Part shown: positions 44,724-52,948 of the stretch, in pieces
How the letters are laid out: the number at the start of each line of letters is the position of its first letter
Position numbering within the stretch: the stretch's first letter is position 1
Made by a program: the position numbers and the translations under genes
Notes under the pieces: model-generated
The model's input: the letters and a program-made list of their open reading frames with translations, nothing else
Database searches by the model: none
Told to the model about the DNA's origin: nothing
Assembly: GCF_003664595.1 (NCBI RefSeq)
Contig: NZ_QXPZ01000001.1
Coordinates: 62,001 to 126,000 of the forward strand
From: Atopobacter sp. AH10
GTDB lineage: Bacteria; Bacillota; Bacilli; Lactobacillales; Aerococcaceae
DNA: 64,000 nucleotides
Reading direction: 5' to 3'

Positions 44724-44822
44724 CTCATCCCCCCTTTTTTCATTCATCTAGCCCTCACATTTCTACTTTAGCTTCTAACGCAAGGAGCCTAATCTTCTCA
44801 AGATGCTTCTCTCTAAACTGCC

Positions 44823-44912
44823 CTTTTATCCTACTATAGACAGCCTACTCCTAATAATCCAATGAAAACATCCGTCAATTTACTTTTATCCTAGCACAGA
44901 CAAGCCTGCTTC
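44823..44912. repeat. Imperfect direct repeat, 60-bp period
   Basis: CTTTTATCCTACTATAGACA (44823) and CTTTTATCCTAGCACAGACA (44883), continuing with similar sequence. Upstream of uvrC. Confidence 0.65.
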
Positions 44913-45060
44913 TCCAACCAAGAGCTTAGAAAGCATTAGGACTTTAACTATTGATCAAGAAGAAATTGATCAAAAAAATAAAGCAACTAGTCTACTATAA
45001 CTGACCCCATCGAGCCTTATAAGTGAGTATTCTAAACTAGCTCACTTAAAAGCACCCCAT

Positions 45061-45190
45061 CAGAAAAGACTAATTGCTTCCTTTAATCGTTTCTCGCTTT
45101 ATCTAGCATCTCATTGATCCAACTATCATCGACTCAGAAAAGACTAATTGCTTTCTTAAATGGTTACTAGACCCATCTAGCAACTATGTA
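45061..45190. repeat. Imperfect direct repeat, 74-bp period
   Basis: CAGAAAAGACTAATTGCTT begins at 45061 and 45135, with further similarity (ATCTAGCA, CTATCATCGACTCAG/CTATTATCGACTCAG). No gene is seen in 44724-45198. Confidence 0.7.
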
Positions 45191-45198
45191 TTCAGCTA

Positions 45199-46443
45199 TT
45201 ATCGACTCAGACGGGAAATTTCCCTATGAATCAAAGCTTGTAATTTTTGCCGCTGCTGAATCAATTCTTGAAGAAGTTTGGCTGTTTTGATGCGGTGATA
45301 ATTTACCACACGACAATTGCTGACCGAATGGTAATAGAAGTGCCTTTCCTTCCTCAAATGTTTCACTAAACCAGGATTCCCACGCAAAAGTGGCCGATTA
45401 CGTGTACTTACTCCTTCATCCAACCATTCTTGCGGGCGATCCAAATGAACGACGAATTTATCCAACAAATAATCACGACTTTCCGGCCTCAAAATAGCGC
45501 CATTCCCAGTCGAAATAATAGCTCTACGCCTTTGCCCTAATTGTTGAAGGAGCTTGGCCTCTAAATCCCTGTAGGCCTTCTCATCTTGATCATAAAGTTC
45601 CGTAATGGATAGGCCTGTTTTCGCCATCATAGCCTTATCTAAATCATAATAGCCATAATTTAAGAATTTCGCTAAAGCCTGCCCCACAGAAGACTTCCCA
45701 ACAGCAGGTAAACCAATTAAGAAAATTGGAGCGGATGTTAAATCTATTTCCCGCAATTCCGCATAAATTTTGTCTCTAAGTGGCTTGACCATTCTTTTTT
45801 TCTTCAAATCTTCTAATAGAGGAATCAACAAATTCATTAGCCACTCTAAACGTTCAGCTTTTAAAGATTCCCCAAGAAAAGAATCTTCCCGATAATGGGC
45901 AATACTTGCGGTTACTAGAGCATTTTCACCCTTACCTAAAAGCTTATTCAACTGCCAAGACTTATATCCAGCCTTATCCACAAACAAGCACAAGTCTCCT
46001 ACTTTAGGCTTCAATTCACTAATATCTTGATAAAGGACTTGATCATTAGGATGTTTTTTACTCCGATAATCTTCCCGATAAACATGGCAATGACGGACAT
46101 TCTGCTCACAACAATCGCGAACAAAGGCCTCCGCTAAAAAGCTTCTACCAATGATATGAACTTCTTTGGCACATAAGGGCTTAAAATTCTCTAAAAATCG
46201 TTGGATAGCCTGATCTCTATTTGGGAGTTTATTGGCACGCTTTTCCTCGCTTCGCTTGATAAAAATTTTATCCGCTCGTTCCACATAAGCCCCATCTTCA
46301 GGCATTTCTCTGAAAAATTTTTCGTCTTTCATCTCAATTGCCAAAGGGAAAGCAGATACTTCTCCAATAATCCGTAAAAGTCCCTCTAACAATCTACTTT
46401 CATCACTTTTTTTCAAAAAAACAGGAAAATACATTGATGCCAA
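45199..46443 (-). CDS. Shikimate kinase fused to an N-terminal domain
   Basis: A 414-residue protein. The C-terminal 180 residues are shikimate kinase-like: Walker A GLPAVGKSS near residue 245, DLDKAMMAKTG, the substrate-binding GNGAI and the lid RNRPLLRG. The N-terminal 225 residues are not kinase; a Rossmann-like EVHIIGRSFLAEAFVRD near residue 95 suggests a degraded shikimate dehydrogenase-like domain, which is tentative. Normal shikimate kinases have about 170 residues. The start is probably TTG 46443, seven bases from GGAGG, since the next ATG is 16 bases away. No other aro genes are adjacent. Confidence 0.75.
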   Translation of the reverse strand: MASMYFPVFLKKSDESRLLEGLLRIIGEVSAFPLAIEMKDEKFFREMPEDGAYVERADKIFIKRSEEKRANKLPNRDQAIQRFLENFKPLCAKEVHIIGRSFLAEAFVRDCCEQNVRHCHVYREDYRSKKHPNDQVLYQDISELKPKVGDLCLFVDKAGYKSWQLNKLLGKGENALVTASIAHYREDSFLGESLKAERLEWLMNLLIPLLEDLKKKRMVKPLRDKIYAELREIDLTSAPIFLIGLPAVGKSSVGQALAKFLNYGYYDLDKAMMAKTGLSITELYDQDEKAYRDLEAKLLQQLGQRRRAIISTGNGAILRPESRDYLLDKFVVHLDRPQEWLDEGVSTRNRPLLRGNPGLVKHLRKERHFYYHSVSNCRVVNYHRIKTAKLLQELIQQRQKLQALIHREISRLSR

Positions 46444-46556
46444 TCCGTCACCTCCTCACTGAAAAATATGTCCCCTATGCATTAATTTTTGATGAACAAG
46501 GAAATTGCTTTTCTTATCATACCTATTCTTTGCTCTTGCTTCAATTGCTAAAAGAC

Positions 46557-46650
46557 GAAAGAATTCCCTTTAACAAGCTTAAAAAAGAATAACCTCTTTA
46601 GTAGAAAGAATTCCCTTTAACAAGCTCCGAAAAGAATAACCTCTTTAGTA
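46557..46650. repeat. Tandem duplication, two 47-bp units
   Basis: GAAAGAATTCCCTTTAACAA starts at 46557 and 46604; the units differ at only a few positions. Lies between the EIIA gene terminator and the shikimate kinase start. Confidence 0.9.
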
Positions 46651-46684
46651 GAAGAGTCAGCTAGCTCTCCCTTTAGAAAAACGA

Positions 46685-46725
46685 CCGCTCATGCTGGTCT
46701 CTCAATTGACCTGTCACATGAGCGG
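46685..46725 (-). terminator. Terminator of the PTS EIIA gene
   Basis: CCGCTCATG and CATGAGCGG arms with an inner GGTC/GACC stem, T run on the minus strand. Confidence 0.75.
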
Positions 46726-46738
46726 AAAAATGAGCCTC

Positions 46739-47176
46739 CTAATCATCAGCAAGAGAAAAAGCTGCTGGAGATTGCCTATTGATGATTTCTTTCATATAAG
46801 CTATCGCAGCTTGACCAGATTGTATGGCTAATTTGGCCAATTCTTGGGGACTATTCATGAATTGCCTAGCAAGAGTAGCCTCTATCAAAATAGGTAAATT
46901 GACCCCCACAACCACTTCAATATTGTCGTTATTTGCGGCAATATCTAAGGCTTCTTTCGATGGACTTCCACCCATCAAATCAGCAAAAATTACACAGCCA
47001 TCACTTCCGCAAACTCCCTTGACCGCCTCATTAAGACGACTCTCTAAGGATTCTAAAGACTCCCTTTCCTGTAAACCGACCACTTCAAAAGCTTTTTGGG
47101 ATCCAGCAATCATCTCGGTTGCTTGGGCCAGACCGGATGGAAAATTACCATGCCCAGTTACAACAATACCTATCAT
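46739..47176 (-). CDS. PTS mannose-family EIIA component
   Basis: A 145-residue phosphocarrier of the mannose/N-acetylgalactosamine PTS family. The phosphorylated His is in GIVVTGHGNFPSGL at the N-terminus (residue 9), and DLMGGSPSKEAL is also typical. It stands alone: no IIB, IIC or IID gene is in the window. It faces away from nagB, 440 bp to its right, and both may belong to amino sugar use. GGAGG is nine bases before the ATG. Confidence 0.88.
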   Translation of the reverse strand: MIGIVVTGHGNFPSGLAQATEMIAGSQKAFEVVGLQERESLESLESRLNEAVKGVCGSDGCVIFADLMGGSPSKEALDIAANNDNIEVVVGVNLPILIEATLARQFMNSPQELAKLAIQSGQAAIAYMKEIINRQSPAAFSLADD

Positions 47177-47614
47177 CGCTATGAACCTCCTCCATGCTTC
47201 ACTTATGCAATCGTACCATATTTACCCAGATTCTTCCACTTGTATAGCCTTAAAAAACTTGATCTATCAACTTAATTAGCTTGATTTAATTCTTTTTTCT
47301 CCTCCTCTTTCTTGACCCTACCGCTTATAAAAGTTACGCTAAATCATCGTTTTTTCTACACACCTTCTATGACCTAGAAATTCTACTTCCCCCATTCGAC
47401 CTCATTAAAATATTCTATTTTTGCCTTTAAATCCTTCTCAGCATCCTAGATAAACCATTTCACATAAAAAAAAGCCCTCTCATTTATTGATATCACCGTA
47501 TTTTAGCAAAACATGCTCTCTTGCGGTTCTTTTTCATAAAAAGACTTCACCAGATTGCATTTTGATCAAGAAGTCCTATAGAATAAGGATGAAAAGACTA
47601 AAGGAGGAGAAATC
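47177..47614. other. Divergent intergenic region, EIIA and nagB
   Basis: No gene, terminator or clear operator seen. It must hold the promoters of both divergent genes. Confidence 0.5.
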
Positions 47615-48313
47615 ATGGAATTAATTATCGTATCCAACAAAGCAGAAGGATCAAAAAAAGCTTTTGAACAAATTATCGCCGCCAAAAACTCTGGAGCTAA
47701 GGTATTTGGATTAGCTACAGGTTCAACTCCAGAAGGCGTCTATCAACTCTTAAGAGAAAGTGATGTAGATTTTTCTGACTGTGTTTCCGTTAACTTAGAC
47801 GAATATGTTGGCCTAGCTCCAGATAATCCACAAAGTTACCACTACTTTATGAAAAAACACCTCTTCGATGATAAGCCTTTTAAAGCTTCCTATCTTCCAG
47901 ATGGTTTATCGGATGATCCTAGTAGCTATGAAGAAATTCTTGCTGCTCACCCTATCGATTTACAAATTTTAGGTATAGGTAACAATGGACATATTGCTTT
48001 CAACGAACCTGGAACAGCTTTTGACAGCCGGACACATAAAGTTAGCTTAACAGAATCTACTATCCAAGCTAACAAACGTTTCTTTGAAAAAGAAGAAGAC
48101 GTCCCACGCTACGCTTACACCATGGGTCTTGCTTCGATTATGTCTGCTAAATCCATCATTTTGATGGCTTTCGGTGAAGCAAAGCAAGATGCTATCTACT
48201 CCCTCTTCAACGACCAAGCAAGCACTGACATTCCTGCAACTATTTTGCAAAACCACCCAGATGTCACAGTAATTGTTGACAAAGCAGCCGCCGCAAAGCT
48301 CACTAATGTGTAA
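47615..48313 (+). CDS. nagB: Glucosamine-6-phosphate deaminase
   Basis: A 232-residue enzyme converting glucosamine-6-phosphate to fructose-6-phosphate and ammonia. Motifs include [15 protein letters not shown] near residue 33, NLDEYVGL near 65, and [14 protein letters not shown] near 130 with the catalytic Asp/His region. It is of the short (about 235) Gram-positive type. An AAGGAGG site precedes the ATG. Its last two codons and stop (GTG TAA) already lie within the first of three long hairpin repeats. Confidence 0.96.
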   Translation: MELIIVSNKAEGSKKAFEQIIAAKNSGAKVFGLATGSTPEGVYQLLRESDVDFSDCVSVNLDEYVGLAPDNPQSYHYFMKKHLFDDKPFKASYLPDGLSDDPSSYEEILAAHPIDLQILGIGNNGHIAFNEPGTAFDSRTHKVSLTESTIQANKRFFEKEEDVPRYAYTMGLASIMSAKSIILMAFGEAKQDAIYSLFNDQASTDIPATILQNHPDVTVIVDKAAAAKLTNV

Positions 48314-48650
48314 AGAAAAGCGTTTAGCTCGAGACCACTGGAAGCTTTTCTAAGAGAGTGAACCACACTCCTTGGATAAAGCTGAAGTGGACGCTCGAGC
48401 TGCTTTTCTACACCTAACTATCATGTGTAAAGAAAAGCGTTTAGCTCGAGACCACTGGAAGCTTTTTCACAAGCGAGTGAGCCACACTCCTTGGAGAAAG
48501 CTGAAGTGGACGCTCGAGCTGCTTTTCTACACCTAACTATCATGTGTAAAGAAAAGCGTTTAGCTCGAGATCACTGGAAGCTTTTCTCAAGCGAGTGAAC
48601 CACACTCCTTGGATAAAGCTGAAGTGGACGCTCGAGCTGCTTTTCTGCAC
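48308..48650. repeat. Three tandem long-hairpin repeats after nagB
   Basis: Units start at 48308, 48425 and 48544 (117, 119 and about 107 bp) and are over 90 percent alike by eye. In each, GTGTA, GAAAAGC, AGCTCGAG and CCACT on the left pair with CTCGAGCT, GCTTTTC and TACAC on the right, with an inner GAGTG/CACTC stem, making an imperfect hairpin of roughly 100 nt. The first unit overlaps the nagB stop. They are non-coding and could affect mRNA stability or be a mobile repeat. Confidence 0.88.
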
Positions 48651-48660
48651 CCGCATGACG

Positions 48661-48698
48661 AAAAGACCCTCACCAATTGGCAAGTGAGGGTCTTTTCT
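48661..48698. terminator. Bidirectional terminator, nagB and yfcC
   Basis: AAAAGACCCTCAC and GTGAGGGTCTTTT arms, 13 bp perfect, tails usable in both directions. Confidence 0.85.
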
Positions 48699-48799
48699 AT
48701 TGGATGGATAGACTTAGTTCTCGATCAATCACTTGTTCCACCCTTTTAAGGGAAGACGTCAAGAAAAGTCTTTCGATTAATCGATCGAATAACAATCAT

Positions 48800-50320
48800 T
48801 TAAAAACAAGAGGCCAAGACTAAAATTGCACCGCTAAGAATAATGATTATCGCCGACAATTTCCAAACAAATTTCCACCATGCTGCTAAGGAAATGTGCG
48901 AAATGGCTAAAGCTCCCATAATAACTCCTGATGTTGGCGTCAGAAGATTTAATACACCAGAAGCTGCTTGGAAAGCTGTGATCACCAAATGTGCTTTAAC
49001 CCCTACAAATTCACCAAGTGGAGCTAAAAGTCCCATAGTAGCCCCTGCCAAACTAGATGTCCCTGGAATAAGAAAAGCCATTGGCAAGTAGAAAATGTAA
49101 GTCAACAAGATAAAGAGTTGTGGTGGAAGACCTCTTAAGCCCAATTCCCCCCAATGGAGAACAGTAGCCGTAATCAACCCATCATTCATTATGACTTGAA
49201 TCCCACGAGAAACACCGCAAATCAAGGCTACACTGATCATATCAACAGCCCCATTCATGAAGGAGTCGATATAATCTTTTTCAGACATTCCATAAACAAT
49301 CGCAATCAAAATAGAGACCGCCATAAAAAGCATAGTAATTTCTAGGAAGTACCATTCCCCTAAAGGACTGGCATCTTTAAACAAAATGTTTAAACCTGGT
49401 AGTCCCTTCAGGAATTCATTCAATTGTTCAAAAATATGAATGTTGAATTTACCCCAAGGAATCAAACTAATGACCATTAAGGCAAAAGACGACATAAAAA
49501 TCGTCAGTACTCGACGTTGCTTCTTGGTCAATTCACCACCAGTTTCACGAACTTTAAAGTAGGCCTTGTCCTCTTCAAAATGGTCATACACTAGAGAATT
49601 TTTCGGATCTTTTTCCACTTTTGATGCATAACGATAGGTATAGAAAATAGATACACCAGTCATAACCACTAAGAAGACGAGTCGCCAAAAGAGCCCTTCA
49701 CCGATAGAAATCCCTGCTGTATCAGAAGCTACCCCTGTAGCAAAAGGATTAACTGTCGAAGCCAAGCAACCCACTTGTGTCCCCACTAAAATAATGGAAA
49801 CTGCTGTAACAGAGTCAAAACCCACACTAATCATGACTGGAATCAATAGCGGATAAAAGGCCATTGTTTCTTCAGCCATCCCATAAGTTGATCCCCCTAA
49901 AGCAAAGAGGATCATTAATAGAGGAATGAGGATCTTTTCCTTCCCCTTATTATTCTTAATGACGGAAGCAATCCCTGCATCCAAGGCGCCTGTCTTGTTC
50001 ACCACTCCCAAAAATCCACCGATCACTAGGATAAAATAGGCGACTTCTATGGCACCAGATGTTAGTTTATTCCCAACCATCCCATACATAGGCGCCATCA
50101 ATACATCATAAACACTTTGAGGATTTGCCTTTACTTGGTGGTAAGTTCCTGCAATATAACGCCCTGCATCATTCACATCATATTGACCCGCTGGTATAAA
50201 CCAAGTACAAATAGCTAAAAGAATAATCAATATGAAGAGAACCGTAAAGGACGACGGCATAGTGAATTTTTTCTTTCCTGATTTTTTCGGCTTGTGCAGC
50301 TTACTTTCAGTCACTTCCAT
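48800..50320 (-). CDS. YfcC-family membrane transporter
   Basis: A 506-residue, roughly 12-helix carrier of the YfcC group within the C4-dicarboxylate/DcuC superfamily. Family-typical motifs include WFIPAGQYDVND near residue 40, GGSTYGMAEETMAFY near 145 and STVNPFATGVASDTAGIS near 190. Substrates of YfcC proteins are poorly known, with amino acids or short peptides often proposed. It lies 24 bp after pepT on the same strand, so an amino acid or peptide substrate linked to tripeptide cleavage is a reasonable inference. Confidence 0.85.
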   Translation of the reverse strand: MEVTESKLHKPKKSGKKKFTMPSSFTVLFILIILLAICTWFIPAGQYDVNDAGRYIAGTYHQVKANPQSVYDVLMAPMYGMVGNKLTSGAIEVAYFILVIGGFLGVVNKTGALDAGIASVIKNNKGKEKILIPLLMILFALGGSTYGMAEETMAFYPLLIPVMISVGFDSVTAVSIILVGTQVGCLASTVNPFATGVASDTAGISIGEGLFWRLVFLVVMTGVSIFYTYRYASKVEKDPKNSLVYDHFEEDKAYFKVRETGGELTKKQRRVLTIFMSSFALMVISLIPWGKFNIHIFEQLNEFLKGLPGLNILFKDASPLGEWYFLEITMLFMAVSILIAIVYGMSEKDYIDSFMNGAVDMISVALICGVSRGIQVIMNDGLITATVLHWGELGLRGLPPQLFILLTYIFYLPMAFLIPGTSSLAGATMGLLAPLGEFVGVKAHLVITAFQAASGVLNLLTPTSGVIMGALAISHISLAAWWKFVWKLSAIIIILSGAILVLASCF

Positions 50321-50343
50321 TAACTTCCACTCCTTCTCGCTAT

Positions 50344-51570
50344 TTACTTTGCTACTAATTCAACGATATGCAAAATGAAATCTGTTGCCTTCTTCATAGC
50401 TTCTAGTGAAACAAATTCGTAACGCCCATGGAAATTTTCTCCTCCAGCGAAAATATTTGGCGTTGGTAAGCCCATAAAGGAAATAACAGAGCCGTCAGTC
50501 CCCCCACGAATAGGTTCAATCACTGGGGTAATGCCTAAATCTTCCATAGCTTCTTGAGCAATTTCAATCGACCGTTTGTCTTTTTCAATGACTTCAGCCA
50601 TATTGTAGTATTCGTCTCTTAAGGTCAAGAAAATGCGTTCTTCTTTGAATTCTTTGTTCATGTGATCCGCTAAACGTTGGAAATAATCTTTCTTGGCTTC
50701 AAAGAGGGTACGATCGTGGTCACGAATAATATAGATCATTTCAGCTTCTTCAACCGTCCCATTAAAGTGAATCAAGTGACTAAAACCATGCCGTCCATCT
50801 GTTAGTTGAGGCAGATCCATTTGAGGCAACTTGCTATGGAAAGCTATCCCCACTTCCATGGCATTGACCATAATGTCTTTAGCTGAACCAGGATGCACAT
50901 TCTTCCCCTTGATCTTTATCTTAGCTTCTGCAGCATTAAAGCTTTCATATTGTAATTCGCCAAGTGGACCTCCATCCATCGTATAGGCAAATTCTGCGCC
51001 AAAAGCCTCTACATTAAAGTTTTCTGCTCCTGCCCCAATTTCCTCATCAGGAGTAAAGGCAATACGAATTTTACCGTGTTTGATTTCTGGATGATCTAAT
51101 AAATAATGCATAGCTGTCACAATTTCAGTGACCCCAGATTTATCATCGGATCCTAGCAAGGTCGTTCCATCTGTCGTGATCAACGTTTGACCCACATAAT
51201 TTTTCAAATGAGGAAATTCTTTAGGATCCAAGACAATGTGTTCTTCTTCATTTAATACAATGGCCTCTCCATCATAATTTTCATGAATTTGAGGTGAAAC
51301 ATTATGGGCATTAAAATCAGCTGTGTCCACATGCGCAATAAAGCCAATAACTGGTACATTTTTATCACATGTCGCAGGCAAAGTAGCAGTCAGATGTTTA
51401 CTAAAAGGATCTAATGCTACCTCTTCTAAACCTAATGCCTTCAGCTCTTCCCCTAACTTTTCCAAAAATGCGGTTTGGGTTGGGGTGGAAGGAATCGTTT
51501 CACTATTAGGATCAGATCTTGTTTCGATCTTAGCATAGCGAATAAAACGTTCGAGTAGTTCTTTTTCCAT
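50344..51570 (-). CDS. pepT: Peptidase T (tripeptide aminopeptidase)
   Basis: A 408-residue M20 zinc peptidase removing the N-terminal residue of tripeptides. Metal ligands are seen in FIAHVDTADF near residue 80, LLGSDDKSGV near 140 and FTPDEEIGAGAENF near 175; the C-terminal IRGGTDGS block confirms the PepT group. First gene of pepT-yfcC. A good AAGGGG site precedes the ATG. It would complete the use of peptides taken up by the OppA paralogs. Confidence 0.96.
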   Translation of the reverse strand: MEKELLERFIRYAKIETRSDPNSETIPSTPTQTAFLEKLGEELKALGLEEVALDPFSKHLTATLPATCDKNVPVIGFIAHVDTADFNAHNVSPQIHENYDGEAIVLNEEEHIVLDPKEFPHLKNYVGQTLITTDGTTLLGSDDKSGVTEIVTAMHYLLDHPEIKHGKIRIAFTPDEEIGAGAENFNVEAFGAEFAYTMDGGPLGELQYESFNAAEAKIKIKGKNVHPGSAKDIMVNAMEVGIAFHSKLPQMDLPQLTDGRHGFSHLIHFNGTVEEAEMIYIIRDHDRTLFEAKKDYFQRLADHMNKEFKEERIFLTLRDEYYNMAEVIEKDKRSIEIAQEAMEDLGITPVIEPIRGGTDGSVISFMGLPTPNIFAGGENFHGRYEFVSLEAMKKATDFILHIVELVAK

Positions 51571-51993
51571 GATTGTAACCCCTTTCTTTTTTGTGGTTTC
51601 ATTCTAACATCTAAAATTCTTTCAAAAAAGCGGTTAAGCATTAGGAAAATGTGACTTACTGCCATCTTTCTTCATGTAAATGAGAAGCGTTTTCTGTTTC
51701 TCATCGATTATTGCTCTTTTCGTAAGAAAGACACAAATAAGCCAATCAATTCTGAATGAACTCTCTTTAAATCCATCTACTTTCTCATTAAAGCTAGGAA
51801 ATTTCTTATAAATAAATTGTAGATTTCAGTAAGTGGTATCGCTTTATACAACTCTCGTGCCGTAGATTTTGCTTTATTGCATCTGATCTTGTTTTAGTAA
51901 AAGCAATAACGCTACTTCTATCTACGATGAAAGAGGGAGTTTCTTCATATAAAAATGGATCCCTTGTTTTTATAACAAAAGCTCCATTACTGT
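51571..51993. other. Intergenic region with a possible coding remnant
   Basis: On the minus strand a frame from about 51989 to the stop at 51806 encodes about 60 protein-like residues (containing DPFLYEETPSFIVDR) with no start codon or ribosome site. I do not recognise it. It may be debris of a decayed gene next to the broken toxin. Confidence 0.3.
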
Positions 51994-52465
51994 TTATTTA
52001 TTTGAATTTATGATCCCTTCAATATCACGTCCACCGTTGAAAATTCGAGCTACTGTAACAGTCCTTTCGTCATCATCAAGCAGATAATACACAATAAAGT
52101 TATCTAGCGGAAGCTGATGCATTTTCATCGAATGCCAAGGTTCCCATTCAGCGACTCATAAAAAAGATGCTCCTATTCGTCTCATCATTTTTTATTCCCT
52201 GCAGAAGGGCAGCCATCCATCTATCTGCGCTCTTCGTGCTTAATAAATGGGGCTGACATAAAATATCGTTTACGATATTTTTATTTCTATTCGACTAACA
52301 CATAGCGAGCTGGCATGAAATCCAATGAACGAACTTCTTTTCGAATACGCCCCAGATGAGCGCTAGCAGTTTCCGGAACAAGGAGTTCTTGGCAATGTAT
52401 GAATAGATCTCACGTAAGTCATCAAGTTCATCTACAGAATAGCTAACCTTATAGCTATCTATCAT
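51994..52465 (-). pseudogene. RelE/ParE-type toxin, frameshifted and interrupted by a repeat
   Basis: The ATG at 52465 overlaps the antitoxin stop (ATGA). Frame 1 reads MIDSYKVSYSVDELDD...EIYSYIAKN; one base is missing after IAK, and the +1 frame then reads LLVPETASAHLGRIRK...RYVLVE. The dispersed repeat (52151-52288) follows, and beyond it the reading resumes at EWEPWHSMKMHQLP through DNFIVYYLLDDDERT to a stop at 51994. Removing the repeat and restoring one G gives a full-length toxin of about 105 residues. As found, it cannot be made, so the toxin is inactive. Confidence 0.9.
52147..52292. repeat. Dispersed repeat, copy B, inserted in the toxin gene
   Basis: The 138-bp element 52151-52288 is flanked by ATTC at 52147-52150 and 52289-52292; deleting the element plus one ATTC restores the toxin codons GTC GAA TGG GAA. 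It matches copy A at 7925-8062 closely. It ends in a perfect hairpin AAAATATCG-TTTA-CGATATTTT. No transposase; a small non-autonomous element is the best reading. Confidence 0.85.
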
Positions 52466-52767
52466 ATGCCAAACTCCTTTGCAAGTTCCGCATCAACTTC
52501 ATCTGCAGAATATACCTTTCCTGCTTTGATGGAATCAACACCCTTTTGGAGTTCTATATCAAGCTGTTCTCTTGTCATTGCCCCAACAGCTAATGGATTA
52601 GAAGAAGGTAGTTTCAATTCAAATGGCATACCCCTCTTCAATACAATCTGGCTATAAAGCATCTGAATTGCACTGGATGGAGAAATGCCAAGCTGAGACA
52701 GAATGCTCTCAGCATTATCCTTGAGATTACTATCTATTCTTGCATAAACAGCGGATGTCTTTGCCAT
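52462..52767 (-). CDS. RelB/DinJ-family antitoxin, orphaned
   Basis: A 101-residue antitoxin. The N-terminal ribbon-helix-helix (KTSAVYARIDSNLKDNAESI, then LGISPSSAIQMLYSQIV) binds DNA and the C-terminal tail would wrap the toxin. Length is typical. The start has AAAGGAGGAG upstream. It is intact while its toxin partner downstream is doubly broken, so it survives as an orphan; it may still repress itself or neutralise a related toxin elsewhere. It lies directly beside the distal end of the CRISPR array. Confidence 0.9.
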   Translation of the reverse strand: MAKTSAVYARIDSNLKDNAESILSQLGISPSSAIQMLYSQIVLKRGMPFELKLPSSNPLAVGAMTREQLDIELQKGVDSIKAGKVYSADEVDAELAKEFGI

Positions 52768-52948
52768 AGTATCTCCTCCTTTTTCTTAATTATGTTCGCT
52801 TTTGCTTGCAATTGTTAGCATTTGAATAGATTGTTGAGAAAGATCCTTTTAAGCCAGATATTATGGTATTCAAATTTTAGTAGCCCATAAAATATGCAGA
52901 ATGTAAGATAAAAGTCAGACTTGACCGAGGACGAACGATTGTCATCCG

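Noticed and set aside
51680-51710. AGAAGCGTTTTCTG near pepT as a cre site
   Set aside because: The half-sites are out of register with the consensus by one base.
52780-52948. Leader on the left side of the CRISPR array
   Set aside because: The repeats at this end are the degenerate ones, as at distal ends, and the repeat orientation matches transcription from the cas side.
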